DNA from: a virus
Direction: 5' to 3' (one strand)
Length of the DNA stretch: 28,558 nucleotides
Virus record (IMG/VR): IMGVR_UViG_3300010391_000054
Location: 1 to 28,558 of that record
Shown: piece by piece, positions 22,062-28,463 of the stretch
How positions within the stretch are numbered: the stretch's first letter is position 1
Layout of the letters: the number at the start of each line of letters is the position of its first letter
Program-made: the position numbers and the translations under genes
The notes under the pieces: generated by a model
What the model was told of the DNA's origin: nothing
The model's input: the letters and a program-made list of their open reading frames with translations, nothing else
Databases searched by the model: none

Positions 22062-24817
22062 AGGAATAGCGTATCCTTGTTCGCTCGCACCTGACCTCCA
22101 TCTGTCACGATCAGCCTCGCCGTGCGCAAATCCGACAGGTAGGTAGTGAACGTCCCCGACTTGGACATCCCCGACTTATCGACCAGTTCCTCGCGCGACA
22201 TAGGCTCTCCTCCCGCCGCTACCAGCACATCCAGCATACGGCATGCGCCCTCGCGCAACTTAGGTTTCCACACCGCCAGCACCCCATCGGTAGTGCTCGG
22301 CGCGTCGGGCACATTACCACCAAAATACTCGACTCCGGCATCGGTCGCGTACACCAGTCCGTCACCGCGCTGCTCCATGTATCCACCCATACGCAGGTCG
22401 GACAGATAGGTGGTGAAGGTGCCGGACTTTTTCATGCCGGCATGGGAGCGCATCTGGCCCAACATCATGCCGTTAGGTTGCCACTGGACCAGCGCCGCCA
22501 GCATACGCTCGGCACCTGCGCGGAGTTTAGTGCTGGTGCCATTGTCCTGCTCAGGCTTTGACTGTACCCGCTCGGCCGTGCGCTGGATATTCGACAGACG
22601 CGGACCCGACTCGCGGCGTTCGCGCGGACTCGGCACCATCGCGGGTTCAGACTTGATCTCGGGCACTATCGCTGTGATGCGCGGCACGACAATAGCGCTC
22701 AAGATACCTGCGGCTTTCTTCATCGCGTCATGGCATTGCCGCAGTACCCTATCCGCTGCCCGCAGCCTGTCGTTGGCCTCGCGCGATGCCTGATGTATGG
22801 CACGCTCTACCGCGCGCTGATCGACGGCCTTGATCTCGACCGTGCGCGTCTCCGGCGGACGGGACTTGAGTTGTGACTTCAACTCTCGGATTTCGCGCCG
22901 CATCTCCGACTCGGTACGCGCCTTGTCCTCCGCTTCCTTGGGCAGATCCGCCAGCTTCGGTAGCAGCGCCTTGATCTGGTGGGGCGGCGGCGGAGGCTCG
23001 AACTTCTGCGCGCCGCTGCCGATCTCCGGGTGCGTGGTCTCCACTCCGCCCACTCGGATAAGCACCCGGTCGGTAGTGATCGCCCGCCCAATGGCGTAGA
23101 AGTTACCCGGCTCCAATACCCGTAGACCCTTTTTGAACTCGTGCTTCTCGTCCTTGCTGACGCTCAACAACTCGACCGCGCGGTCGATGTCCACATCCTC
23201 AAAGGTCAGCCCGACCATGCGGTTCAATAGCTCTGCGCTGGCGTCCTTATCGAGCTTAGCCAGCCGCTGCGTCGCCCATACCGCGCAGAACGCACGCTTC
23301 CGCCCGGTCGTGGCCAAGGAGATCATCGCCTCCTTGCAGCGCATGATATCGGCGCGCTCCTGCGAACTCCCCGCCCGCGGCATTTCCTGGGGGCAGTTGC
23401 CAGTCACAAACACCTTACCGTTGCGTCGAGCAACAAAAGCCCCCGTAGGCACCGTGATATCCCACACCTTTCCACTGTAATTCTCATTGAACGGGTGGCG
23501 AATATAGTGGTGTCTACGGCGGGATATATAGATCACCCACTGACCGTTCTGGGGTACACGCTTCTTAGTTCCACTCACTCCTAAGCGAACACAGAGTTCT
23601 TGGAAATCATCTGCCAGCTTCTCGTTCAATCCGGCGTAGAAGGTAATCCATCCGTTTTTATTGGCAGTTCCATCACCTTCCAACATTCCATCAAATAGAG
23701 ACTGTAACTGCTCACGGGAACCGTGTTGAAGGAGATATCTAGGTATGCGGTGAATACTTTCCGAATCCAAACTCTGCCGCACACGCCGAGACAGTTCGCT
23801 TCCGAAATACCAACGAATGGCCGGATTTTTCCCTTTACGGTTTCTATCCGAACGGGTTCTGCCTCCGAATTGAGTGAGTAACTCATCCAAGACGGTAGTC
23901 ATACGACGCCCACGCTTCGTCGTCGCACATGCCTGTTCGATGGCGATGTACTGATAGCGTCGATCACAAACGAAACCGTCCGTTATCACCCAACCGATCA
24001 ATCGGCAGAAAGCCGCCGATAAGGTACAGACGCTACCGTGGCTATACGGCCCTTCACCGAGAGGAATGAATACGTGATTGGGAACAGCATCGGCTCGACA
24101 AAAAACGGGGGGGTACACTTTGTACCGCCCTTGCGCCCGTTGGGTTCTCTGTAACACAACGCGATGCTCGGGGGTGGATAGGCAATCTATGCCATCACTT
24201 TTTAACCGCACCATCTGGCCCGTATACTTCCGAACGATTAAGCGCTCAACCTTACCCCACCGATATTGTCCACTCGCCATATCGTAGCAAAGAGCTTGGT
24301 CGCTGTACTTGTCGATTTCTCGATACCGTTTCCATCCAGCGAACGTGAGAAGTTCAGTGTCCTCCGAAAGACAGAACTTGTGTGACTCGTCCACGATCAC
24401 CAGCACCGGATGCCACAGGGTCTTGGGAGCGTCAACGAGCGATTCCAGAAACGCGGCCACCCAAGCGCGGCGCTGACTGGGGGATTTGCGAAACGCCTCG
24501 TAGATATCGCACACAGCCGAAGCGCGGATTTCCAGCAGCCGTTGCGCCAGAAGCCCGGCCGACCGCGTATCCGCCGGGGTCTCGCCGCCCTGACCGACGA
24601 GCACAAATCCGAATTTCTCGCGCAGACTGGCGAACTCCCCTTCCGGGTCGATAACGATGATCTGGACCTTACCGAATGCTTGTTCGCATAGCCGACGGAT
24701 AGCCCAGGATTTGCCGCCACCCGAGTTGGACTGGACCAGCAGCCGCGTGCGTAGGAGCACGTCAAGGTCGATGGAGACGTTGCGCACGCCGCATTTGCCG
24801 ATAACGATCTTACTCAT
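22058..24817 (-). CDS. HerA/FtsK-like ATPase precursor with intein and tandem winged-helix domains
   Basis: 919 aa as encoded; 593 aa without the intein (residues 149-474). Walker A is QSNSGGGKSW (29-38), the RecA-like strand IIVIDPEGEF is at 53-62, and Walker B is VLVIVDESHKF (138-148). The intein begins directly after this. Past the splice point come TTGRKR (arginine-finger-like) and CAVWATQRLAKLDKD, typical of DUF87/HerA ATPases that translocate DNA as hexamers. A coiled-coil segment follows (PKEAEDKARTESEMRREIREL). The C-terminus has two winged-helix-like repeats (residues ~765-834 and 854-919) that share KSGTFTTYLSDLR. It lies just upstream of the terminase genes. Its role could be in replication, recombination or DNA segregation; none is proven. 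The start overlaps the 54-aa gene (ATGAGTAA). Confidence 0.85.
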   Translation of the reverse strand: MSKIVIGKCGVRNVSIDLDVLLRTRLLVQSNSGGGKSWAIRRLCEQAFGKVQIIVIDPEGEFASLREKFGFVLVGQGGETPADTRSAGLLAQRLLEIRASAVCDIYEAFRKSPSQRRAWVAAFLESLVDAPKTLWHPVLVIVDESHKFCLSEDTELLTFAGWKRYREIDKYSDQALCYDMASGQYRWGKVERLIVRKYTGQMVRLKSDGIDCLSTPEHRVVLQRTQRAQGRYKVYPPVFCRADAVPNHVFIPLGEGPYSHGSVCTLSAAFCRLIGWVITDGFVCDRRYQYIAIEQACATTKRGRRMTTVLDELLTQFGGRTRSDRNRKGKNPAIRWYFGSELSRRVRQSLDSESIHRIPRYLLQHGSREQLQSLFDGMLEGDGTANKNGWITFYAGLNEKLADDFQELCVRLGVSGTKKRVPQNGQWVIYISRRRHHYIRHPFNENYSGKVWDITVPTGAFVARRNGKVFVTGNCPQEMPRAGSSQERADIMRCKEAMISLATTGRKRAFCAVWATQRLAKLDKDASAELLNRMVGLTFEDVDIDRAVELLSVSKDEKHEFKKGLRVLEPGNFYAIGRAITTDRVLIRVGGVETTHPEIGSGAQKFEPPPPPHQIKALLPKLADLPKEAEDKARTESEMRREIRELKSQLKSRPPETRTVEIKAVDQRAVERAIHQASREANDRLRAADRVLRQCHDAMKKAAGILSAIVVPRITAIVPEIKSEPAMVPSPRERRESGPRLSNIQRTAERVQSKPEQDNGTSTKLRAGAERMLAALVQWQPNGMMLGQMRSHAGMKKSGTFTTYLSDLRMGGYMEQRGDGLVYATDAGVEYFGGNVPDAPSTTDGVLAVWKPKLREGACRMLDVLVAAGGEPMSREELVDKSGMSKSGTFTTYLSDLRTARLIVTDGGQVRANKDTLFL
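23396..24373 (-). mobile_element. LAGLIDADG intein inserted right after Walker B of the ATPase
   Basis: 326 codons in frame. Block A starts CLSEDTELLTFAGWKRYREI. Block B is STPEHRVVL (66-74). The LAGLIDADG motifs are LIGWVITDGF (125-134) and LFDGMLEGDGT (226-236). The C-terminal blocks are VWDITVPTGAFVARRNGK and VFVTGN, followed by extein Cys. Asp in ITDG and EGDG suggest an active endonuclease. As in the portal intein, the penultimate residue is Gly rather than His. Splicing would join DESHKF to CPQEMP and restore the ATPase site. Confidence 0.95.
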
Positions 24818-24974
24818 CTTCGGCTTCCTCTTTGATCTGCTTCAACTTCTGCACGGTATAGGGTTCCTCTTGACAGGTACTGACACCAGCCAACGTCACA
24901 ATATCCTTCACCACAGCCACCGGGATGGTGGCGACGTTGATTGCGGTACGCACGATTTTTCCGAACAGACTCAT
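24810..24974 (-). CDS. Small conserved-looking phage protein of 54 aa
   Basis: ATG at 24974, TAA at 24810-24812. It reads MSLFGKIVRTAINVATIPV, then AVVKDIVTLAGVSTCQEEPY, TVQKLKQIKEEAEDE. The stop lies inside the first codons of the ATPase gene, an 8-base overlap (ATGAGTAA), and the start follows the deformylase stop by five bases. The first 30 residues form a hydrophobic or amphipathic helix pair, and the end is charged. I recall similar MSLFGK...VVKD...PYT-QKL proteins in many phages, function unknown. The match is from memory only. Confidence 0.75.
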   Translation of the reverse strand: MSLFGKIVRTAINVATIPVAVVKDIVTLAGVSTCQEEPYTVQKLKQIKEEAEDE

Positions 24975-24979
24975 ACCCG

Positions 24980-25510
24980 TCACCACCGTCCCCGCTTCAT
25001 CAGCCGCCTGACCTTGCGCTCGATCATCGAACGCTTGAGACTGGATATCCGATGCACGATCAATTCACCCGCAAGGTGATCGCACTCGTGCATGATCACC
25101 CGTGCCAGCAACCCGTCCGCCGTGCGCTGCTGCCACGCTCCGTTCAAGTCCTGATACCGCACGGTCACCGATGCCGGTCTTGTCACCAGAGCGCGGAACC
25201 CCGGCAGACTCAGACAACCTTCCTGCCCAGACTGCTTACCCTCAACCGCAATGATCGTCGGGTTGATGAGCGCCAGTTTCCCGCCCCCGCTCTTGCCCGC
25301 GCCCGTGTCGATAACCGCCAGCCGGATGCCCATGCCGATCTGCGGCGCCGCCAACCCGACGCCATTGACGGAGTACAACGTCGCGTACATATCGTCTATC
25401 ATCGCCGCCAGCCGACCGTTGAACTCGGTGACATCAGCCGCAGCGGTAGTGAGCACCGCATCCCGTTGCCAGCGCAGGATCGGGTAAATCATCGGATACC
25501 GTAAACTCAC
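24980..25510 (-). CDS. def: Peptide deformylase
   Basis: 176 aa from GTG at 25510, which overlaps the preceding stop (GTGA) and has GGAGG 7 bases upstream. All three deformylase motifs are present: GVGLAAPQIG (50-59), EGCLS (97-101, metal-ligand Cys99) and HECDH (141-145, two His ligands and catalytic Glu142). The length and the N-terminal YPILRWQRDAVLTTAA resemble bacterial enzymes, which remove the formyl group from nascent peptides at the ribosome exit. The C-terminus is strongly basic (SSLKRSMIERKVRRLMKRGRW) and may contact the ribosome. Phage-borne deformylases are known, notably in cyanophages, where they are thought to aid turnover or synthesis of host or phage proteins. The function here is inferred from complete motifs. 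Confidence 0.93.
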   Translation of the reverse strand: MSLRYPMIYPILRWQRDAVLTTAAADVTEFNGRLAAMIDDMYATLYSVNGVGLAAPQIGMGIRLAVIDTGAGKSGGGKLALINPTIIAVEGKQSGQEGCLSLPGFRALVTRPASVTVRYQDLNGAWQQRTADGLLARVIMHECDHLAGELIVHRISSLKRSMIERKVRRLMKRGRW

Positions 25511-25773
25511 AGCACGCCTCCGCCCAATCCCATGTCATTCACCACTGCCACGCCCGCCGTCTTGCCGTTCAACGACTTGTGCGCCACCCGCTCCCGACGC
25601 AACTTCCCGGCCATCTCCACGTCCGGCGCCGACAACTGCTCCACCGTAATCCGATAGGTGGACTTGCAGCGCGGGCATGTAATGGGCGGCGTCGGCGTGG
25701 TCGCCGCAAGCAGCCGCAAGGTGTCTCGCATGATGACCATCGGCACCGAGCATTCGTAGCAGGTGAAAGTCAC
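25507..25773 (-). CDS. Zinc-ribbon protein of 88 aa
   Basis: 88 aa from GTG at 25773, which overlaps the TGA of the preceding gene. An ATG further upstream would run through that gene. CYEC (residues 5-8) and CPRC (33-36), the latter in PPITCPRCKSTYRITVEQL, form a Cys4 zinc ribbon. A helical basic stretch follows (MAGKLRRERVAHKSLNGK). The stop overlaps the deformylase start (CTGTGAG). Such ribbons bind nucleic acid or proteins. No specific role is recognised. Confidence 0.7.
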   Translation of the reverse strand: MTFTCYECSVPMVIMRDTLRLLAATTPTPPITCPRCKSTYRITVEQLSAPDVEMAGKLRRERVAHKSLNGKTAGVAVVNDMGLGGGVL

Positions 25774-26000
25774 GACGCTCGCTCCCGTGATGTCATCTTC
25801 CGCTCCAGAGCGGCGCACTGTCCGCACCGCTCGTCCAACCGCTTGTCATGTATATACACGGCGCTGTTGTACTCAGTCGGGTCGATCAACTGCGGCACCT
25901 TCAGCCAGCGATAGCGAGGCCACCAAGGGGGGTCTTTGCGATCCTCCGGCGAGCGAGACGGTTTTTCATCAAGTATGCGGTTCTCGGCAAATATAGACAT
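25770..26000 (-). CDS. Small protein of 76 aa, unknown function
   Basis: 76 aa from ATG at 26000, with GAGAGGG upstream. The start is three bases after the TAA of the 99-aa gene. It is hydrophilic, with WWPRYRWLKVPQLIDPTEYNS in the middle and a CGQC pair (59-62) near the C-terminus, which could bind metal or be redox-active. No family was recognised. The overlapping stop/start with the next gene supports that it is real. Confidence 0.65.
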   Translation of the reverse strand: MSIFAENRILDEKPSRSPEDRKDPPWWPRYRWLKVPQLIDPTEYNSAVYIHDKRLDERCGQCAALERKMTSRERAS

Positions 26001-26003
26001 GGT

Positions 26004-26303
26004 TTACCCTCTCTCTCGCGTCCGCTCCATCACCCGCTCGCCTTGCCGTTTTCTGGTCTCACCATCGCAGAACCCGGCGATATCTCGCAGGTACCGGGCA
26101 TCGAGCGCCAGCCTGAGCGCATCGTTGGGCTTGAACAGATACCCACGCCCATGCCTGCACCATTCCACGCGCCCCAGCCGGATACGCAGAGCGCCCAGGC
26201 CACGACCGGTAACCGATATCACATCCCATACGCGAGTGCGTCGGGAGCGGGCGGTGATGACCTGCTGGAATTCCAGCCAACTTACCGATGATTTCGCCAT
26301 CAT
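26004..26303 (-). CDS. Small basic protein of 99 aa, unknown function
   Basis: 99 aa from ATG at 26303, which overlaps the thyX stop (ATGA). It is Arg rich. A beta-like N-terminus (FQQVITARSRRTRVWDVISVTGRG) leads to GYLFKPNDALRLALDARYLRDIAGF and a highly charged tail (ETRKRQGERVMERTRERG). It could bind nucleic acid, but no motif is recognised. An alternative start one codon later is equally possible. Confidence 0.65.
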   Translation of the reverse strand: MMAKSSVSWLEFQQVITARSRRTRVWDVISVTGRGLGALRIRLGRVEWCRHGRGYLFKPNDALRLALDARYLRDIAGFCDGETRKRQGERVMERTRERG

Positions 26304-27025
26304 CGCACCTTGGCCATCGACACCGACTGCTTCGCGCCCGGCTCGATGTCGTCGAACAGCAGCGGTATCTTGGACTGAAATTCCCGCAACAGTGGTATTG
26401 TCACTTGCTTCATCTGGGGATGCGCTTCCTGCGTCGTGCGCATAATGAAAAAGTGACGCCAGTTGCGCAGGTTCCCGGTCGTGGCGATGCGGCTGGCCAG
26501 CGCGTTAGGAAACACCGACCTTGCAATCTGCGGCGGCTTGCCGGCTTTCAGCAATTCTTTGTAGACCCGTTCGCACTCGGAAATCCCCGCCAGCCACTGT
26601 CCCATAGCCAAGTGGTCAGCGTCGCCCAGCGGCCACGGTGTACCCTGCTCATCCAGCTTGTAAGGAAATGGGCAAACGAAGCTGGGCGGCATCTTCTTCT
26701 CGTAGTTGACGAAGCGCGTGGACTCTTGAGTGAAACTGAACAGCCTATTCCGCACCCACTCGTGCGTGATGCCACGGTCCACAATGGCATCTACCGTCAC
26801 CGTGGCGTGCTCGACCACCGACCAATCCCCTTTGTCGAGAACCACGAAGTTGATGATGCGCTTCCATGAATCGGGTGTCACAGCGTCCTCGGAGCGGTGC
26901 GACTTGCGGGCTTCGTACTCGATGTGGCGCAGGAGCCGCAGCCCCATGGCGTGAGTGAATTCGTCGCTGGAGTTGTCGCCCAACGGCCCGGCTTCCAGTC
27001 GTGCGTAAGGTTCAATGATACGCAT
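26300..27025 (-). CDS. thyX: Flavin-dependent thymidylate synthase
   Basis: 241 aa from ATG at 27025 with GAGGAG upstream. The ThyX signature appears as RNRLFSFTQESTRF (92-105), a variant of RHRxxSxNExSxRY with the first His changed to Asn and the last Tyr to Phe. It is preceded by VVEHATVTVDAIVDRGITHEW, typical of the FAD/dUMP-binding region, and followed by helices ending SRIATTGNLRNWRHFFIMRTTQEAHPQ, the usual conserved R-N-x-x-H-F-x-x-x-R segment. The enzyme makes dTMP from dUMP with FAD and methylenetetrahydrofolate as a tetramer. The window also has a Dcd-family gene, so dUMP supply and use are co-encoded. Confidence 0.95.
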   Translation of the reverse strand: MRIIEPYARLEAGPLGDNSSDEFTHAMGLRLLRHIEYEARKSHRSEDAVTPDSWKRIINFVVLDKGDWSVVEHATVTVDAIVDRGITHEWVRNRLFSFTQESTRFVNYEKKMPPSFVCPFPYKLDEQGTPWPLGDADHLAMGQWLAGISECERVYKELLKAGKPPQIARSVFPNALASRIATTGNLRNWRHFFIMRTTQEAHPQMKQVTIPLLREFQSKIPLLFDDIEPGAKQSVSMAKVR

Positions 27026-27040
27026 TACGATTTATCTCCT

Positions 27041-27064
27041 CTACCCGTCTACCCGTATACCCGT
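27041..27064 (-). repeat. Octamer array, three copies of (C/A)TACCCGT on the plus strand
   Basis: Units at 27041-27048, 27049-27056 and 27057-27064 read CTACCCGT, CTACCCGT, ATACCCGT. They cover the end of the 46-codon ORF and lie just upstream of the thyX ribosome-binding site. The unit closely matches the array at 27190-27220. Confidence 0.8.
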
Positions 27065-27181
27065 GCCGTTCCCGTAGGACACAAGCCGGAAGCCGCTTCC
27101 CACGGCGACCCCACTCACCTGACCGCGGCGCCAAGCCTGGGCGGCGATCAGTTGGCTTATGCCCTGCGCGAACGGCATCAT
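27041..27181 (-). CDS. Possible 46-aa protein between octamer arrays
   Basis: ATG at 27181 (a second ATG follows) to TAG 27041-27043. It reads MMPFAQGISQLIAAQAWRRG, then QVSGVAVGSGFRLVSYGN, ending GTGIRVDG. It fills the gap before thyX, and its stop lies just before the thyX Shine-Dalgarno. The ribosome-binding site is poor, and both ends abut CGGGTAG octamers, so it may be a remnant or non-coding. Confidence 0.4.
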   Translation of the reverse strand: MMPFAQGISQLIAAQAWRRGQVSGVAVGSGFRLVSYGNGTGIRVDG

Positions 27182-27189
27182 CTAACTGT

Positions 27190-27220
27190 CTACCCGCCCG
27201 CCTACCCGCCTACCCGCCTA
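27190..27220 (-). repeat. Octamer array CTACCCGC with G-quadruplex pattern on the minus strand
   Basis: CTACCCGC occurs at 27190-27197, 27202-27209 and 27210-27217, with a CCGC insertion between the first two. The minus strand reads GGG-N5-GGG-N5-GGG-N1-GGG, a canonical four-tract quadruplex pattern, in the transcribed leader of the 46-codon ORF and just after the stop of the 66-aa gene. Confidence 0.8.
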
Positions 27221-27418
27221 ACCACCGCTGCTTAGCCCGCGCGGCGGTTTGGACTTCCGCCGATCCCGCTTGGCCTGCGCGGTGAAGTTCATCTCGCCGC
27301 GATACCACTCGCCCCTGGGTGTCAGAGAACCGCTCATGCGCTCGTAAGCGGGCAGCAACCGATCGAGCGGGACGTGCGGCAGCTTATCGGCCTCGGCACG
27401 GTGCATGGAAGGGAACAT
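27218..27418 (-). CDS. Small basic protein of 66 aa
   Basis: 66 aa from ATG at 27418, which shares its A with the dcd stop (TAATG). It has a Leu/Pro-rich start (LPHVPLDRLLPAYERMSGSL), then GEWYRGEMNFTAQAKRDRRK and a Lys/Arg/Pro tail ending SSGG. The stop lies at the edge of the octamer array. No family was recognised. The coupling with dcd supports it as a gene. Confidence 0.6.
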   Translation of the reverse strand: MFPSMHRAEADKLPHVPLDRLLPAYERMSGSLTPRGEWYRGEMNFTAQAKRDRRKSKPPRGLSSGG

Positions 27419-27876
27419 TACGACTTCTCCCCGCGCGATCCGGTAATACCACGCTGGTGCTGATATCTCCCCGCATATTTGGTGGTAGGCCCAGTCAGCC
27501 TGGCAAATATCAGATGCGCGAACGGCTCACCCAGCGGGATTTTCATCTCCGCGAACGCAGCGATCTCCAGCGTCAGGTTGCCCTCAGACCCGGCATCCAC
27601 CACCGTCGGCGGCAGGATCAGCCCCGAGCGTGCCCACGTGGACCGCAACTCGACGAAGGCCATCAGGTCGTCGGGCATACTGATGATCTCGCGCGTGCAC
27701 GCCAAGTAAAACTCGCCCTTCGCGAACCGCACGGCATACATCCCCGTGTCTCCTTGCTTAACCTGATCCAATATCAGGTCTATGCCGTTCTGCTGGAACT
27801 GCGCGGACATGACCGGGGCGATGGATAGCTTGCCCTGCTCGATATACCACTGGATATCGCGACCTGTCAGTATCAT
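27418..27876 (-). CDS. dcd: dCTP deaminase family protein (Dcd/dUTPase superfamily)
   Basis: 152 aa from ATG at 27876, with AGGTGAT upstream. It starts MILTGRDIQWYIEQGKL as Dcd proteins do (MILxDRDI), has GIDLIL where the family has YDLRLG, then ELRSTWARSGL (77-86; family RSSxAR) and LTLEI with the catalytic Glu104, and ends YAGRYQHQRGIT like the Dcd C-terminal KYxGQxGPT. The enzyme deaminates dCTP to dUTP, or in bifunctional members to dUMP. It is shorter than the usual 180-195 aa. dUMP made here would feed ThyX. Whether it is mono- or bifunctional, or a dUTPase, cannot be told by eye. Confidence 0.88.
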   Translation of the reverse strand: MILTGRDIQWYIEQGKLSIAPVMSAQFQQNGIDLILDQVKQGDTGMYAVRFAKGEFYLACTREIISMPDDLMAFVELRSTWARSGLILPPTVVDAGSEGNLTLEIAAFAEMKIPLGEPFAHLIFARLTGPTTKYAGRYQHQRGITGSRGEKS

Positions 27877-27886
27877 CGCCGATCAC

Positions 27887-28015
27887 CTAACGCCCGCCGC
27901 CCGCCGCCCGTAGCCGCTTCTTGCGCCACATGCGCTTCATAGCCAGCGACATTGCGCGCTTCTGTGCGGGCGTCAGATGGCGGCAAACGCTACGTCCGCG
28001 CCGTTTGACAGTCAC
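27887..28015 (-). CDS. Very basic 42-aa protein
   Basis: GTG at 28015 overlaps the preceding TGA (GTGA); TAG at 27887-27889. It reads VTVKRRGRSVCRHLTPAQKR, then AMSLAMKRMWRKKRLRAAGGGR. The LTPAQ-R--MS-AMK--W-KK pattern is a short amphipathic helix seen in small DNA-associated proteins, recalled from memory. Its high Arg/Lys content suggests nucleic-acid binding. It is tightly packed between neighbours. Confidence 0.65.
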   Translation of the reverse strand: MTVKRRGRSVCRHLTPAQKRAMSLAMKRMWRKKRLRAAGGGR

Positions 28016-28215
28016 GGCTTTTGCCGCTTCGCGCAGCGCCCCTTGGCCTCCATGATCGACAATCCGGCGTGGTCGTCCTCGAACACCTTGGCCGCCTGAT
28101 AAATATGCTCAATGGCGAGGTGACCGCGACCCGCAATGCGCGCAACAAAGGCGCTGAACCGGCGGTCGCCGACGGTCGAGCATTCGAAGTAGGGAGGTTC
28201 GCCGTGCCGGATCAT
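28012..28215 (-). CDS. Small conserved-looking phage protein of 67 aa
   Basis: 67 aa from ATG at 28215, four bases after the zinc-ribbon stop. A longer frame to 28266 would overlap that gene. Features are GEPPYFECSTVGDRRFSAF, VARIAGRGHLAIEHIYQAAKVF and SIMEAKGRCAKRQKP. The ECS..GD.RFS.F...I...IYQ-AKVF pattern recurs in small phage proteins of unknown function (from memory). Confidence 0.7.
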   Translation of the reverse strand: MIRHGEPPYFECSTVGDRRFSAFVARIAGRGHLAIEHIYQAAKVFEDDHAGLSIMEAKGRCAKRQKP

Positions 28216-28219
28216 CGCG

Positions 28220-28387
28220 TCACCGCCAGTTCCGCCGCTTGCACCGCGGGCATTCCTTGGGCACATGCGGCGCGGGCTGGCGCGACTGCCACCGATACAT
28301 GCACCCGCGGCACATCCACGACCCGGTACCTGCTGCCCTGCCCGCGACCGCCGCGGATTTCGTCCGTCGCTTGGTTGCCGTGCTCAT
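28220..28387 (-). CDS. First operon gene: 55-aa zinc-ribbon protein
   Basis: ATG at 28387 is preferred over ATG 28402, which lies within the promoter -10. The N-terminus is basic (MSTATKRRTKSAAVAGRA), followed by WMCRGCMYRWQ and a second Cys pair in ECPRCKRRNWR, forming a Cys4 ribbon. With the predicted start site near 28392, the leader would be only about five bases. The protein may act as a nucleic-acid-binding or early regulatory factor. Confidence 0.7.
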   Translation of the reverse strand: MSTATKRRTKSAAVAGRAAGTGSWMCRGCMYRWQSRQPAPHVPKECPRCKRRNWR

Positions 28388-28399
28388 AGTCCGAGTATT

Positions 28400-28427
28400 C
28401 ATATACCCCGCCGCTCATGGCTGTCAA
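28400..28427 (-). promoter_or_regulatory. Strong sigma70 promoter with UP-like tract, start of the leftward operon
   Basis: On the minus strand a perfect TTGACA (28422-28427) precedes TATATG (28400-28405) by 16 bases; an alternative -10, TATGAA, gives 18. Upstream lies a pure A/T tract (28431-28447, AATTTTATTTTTATTTTT on the minus strand), like an UP element. The predicted start near 28392 places the first gene's ATG within five or so bases, so the transcript may be nearly leaderless. Confidence 0.75.
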
Positions 28428-28463
28428 CGGAAAAATAAAAATAAAATTCGGCGCGGATTTTTA

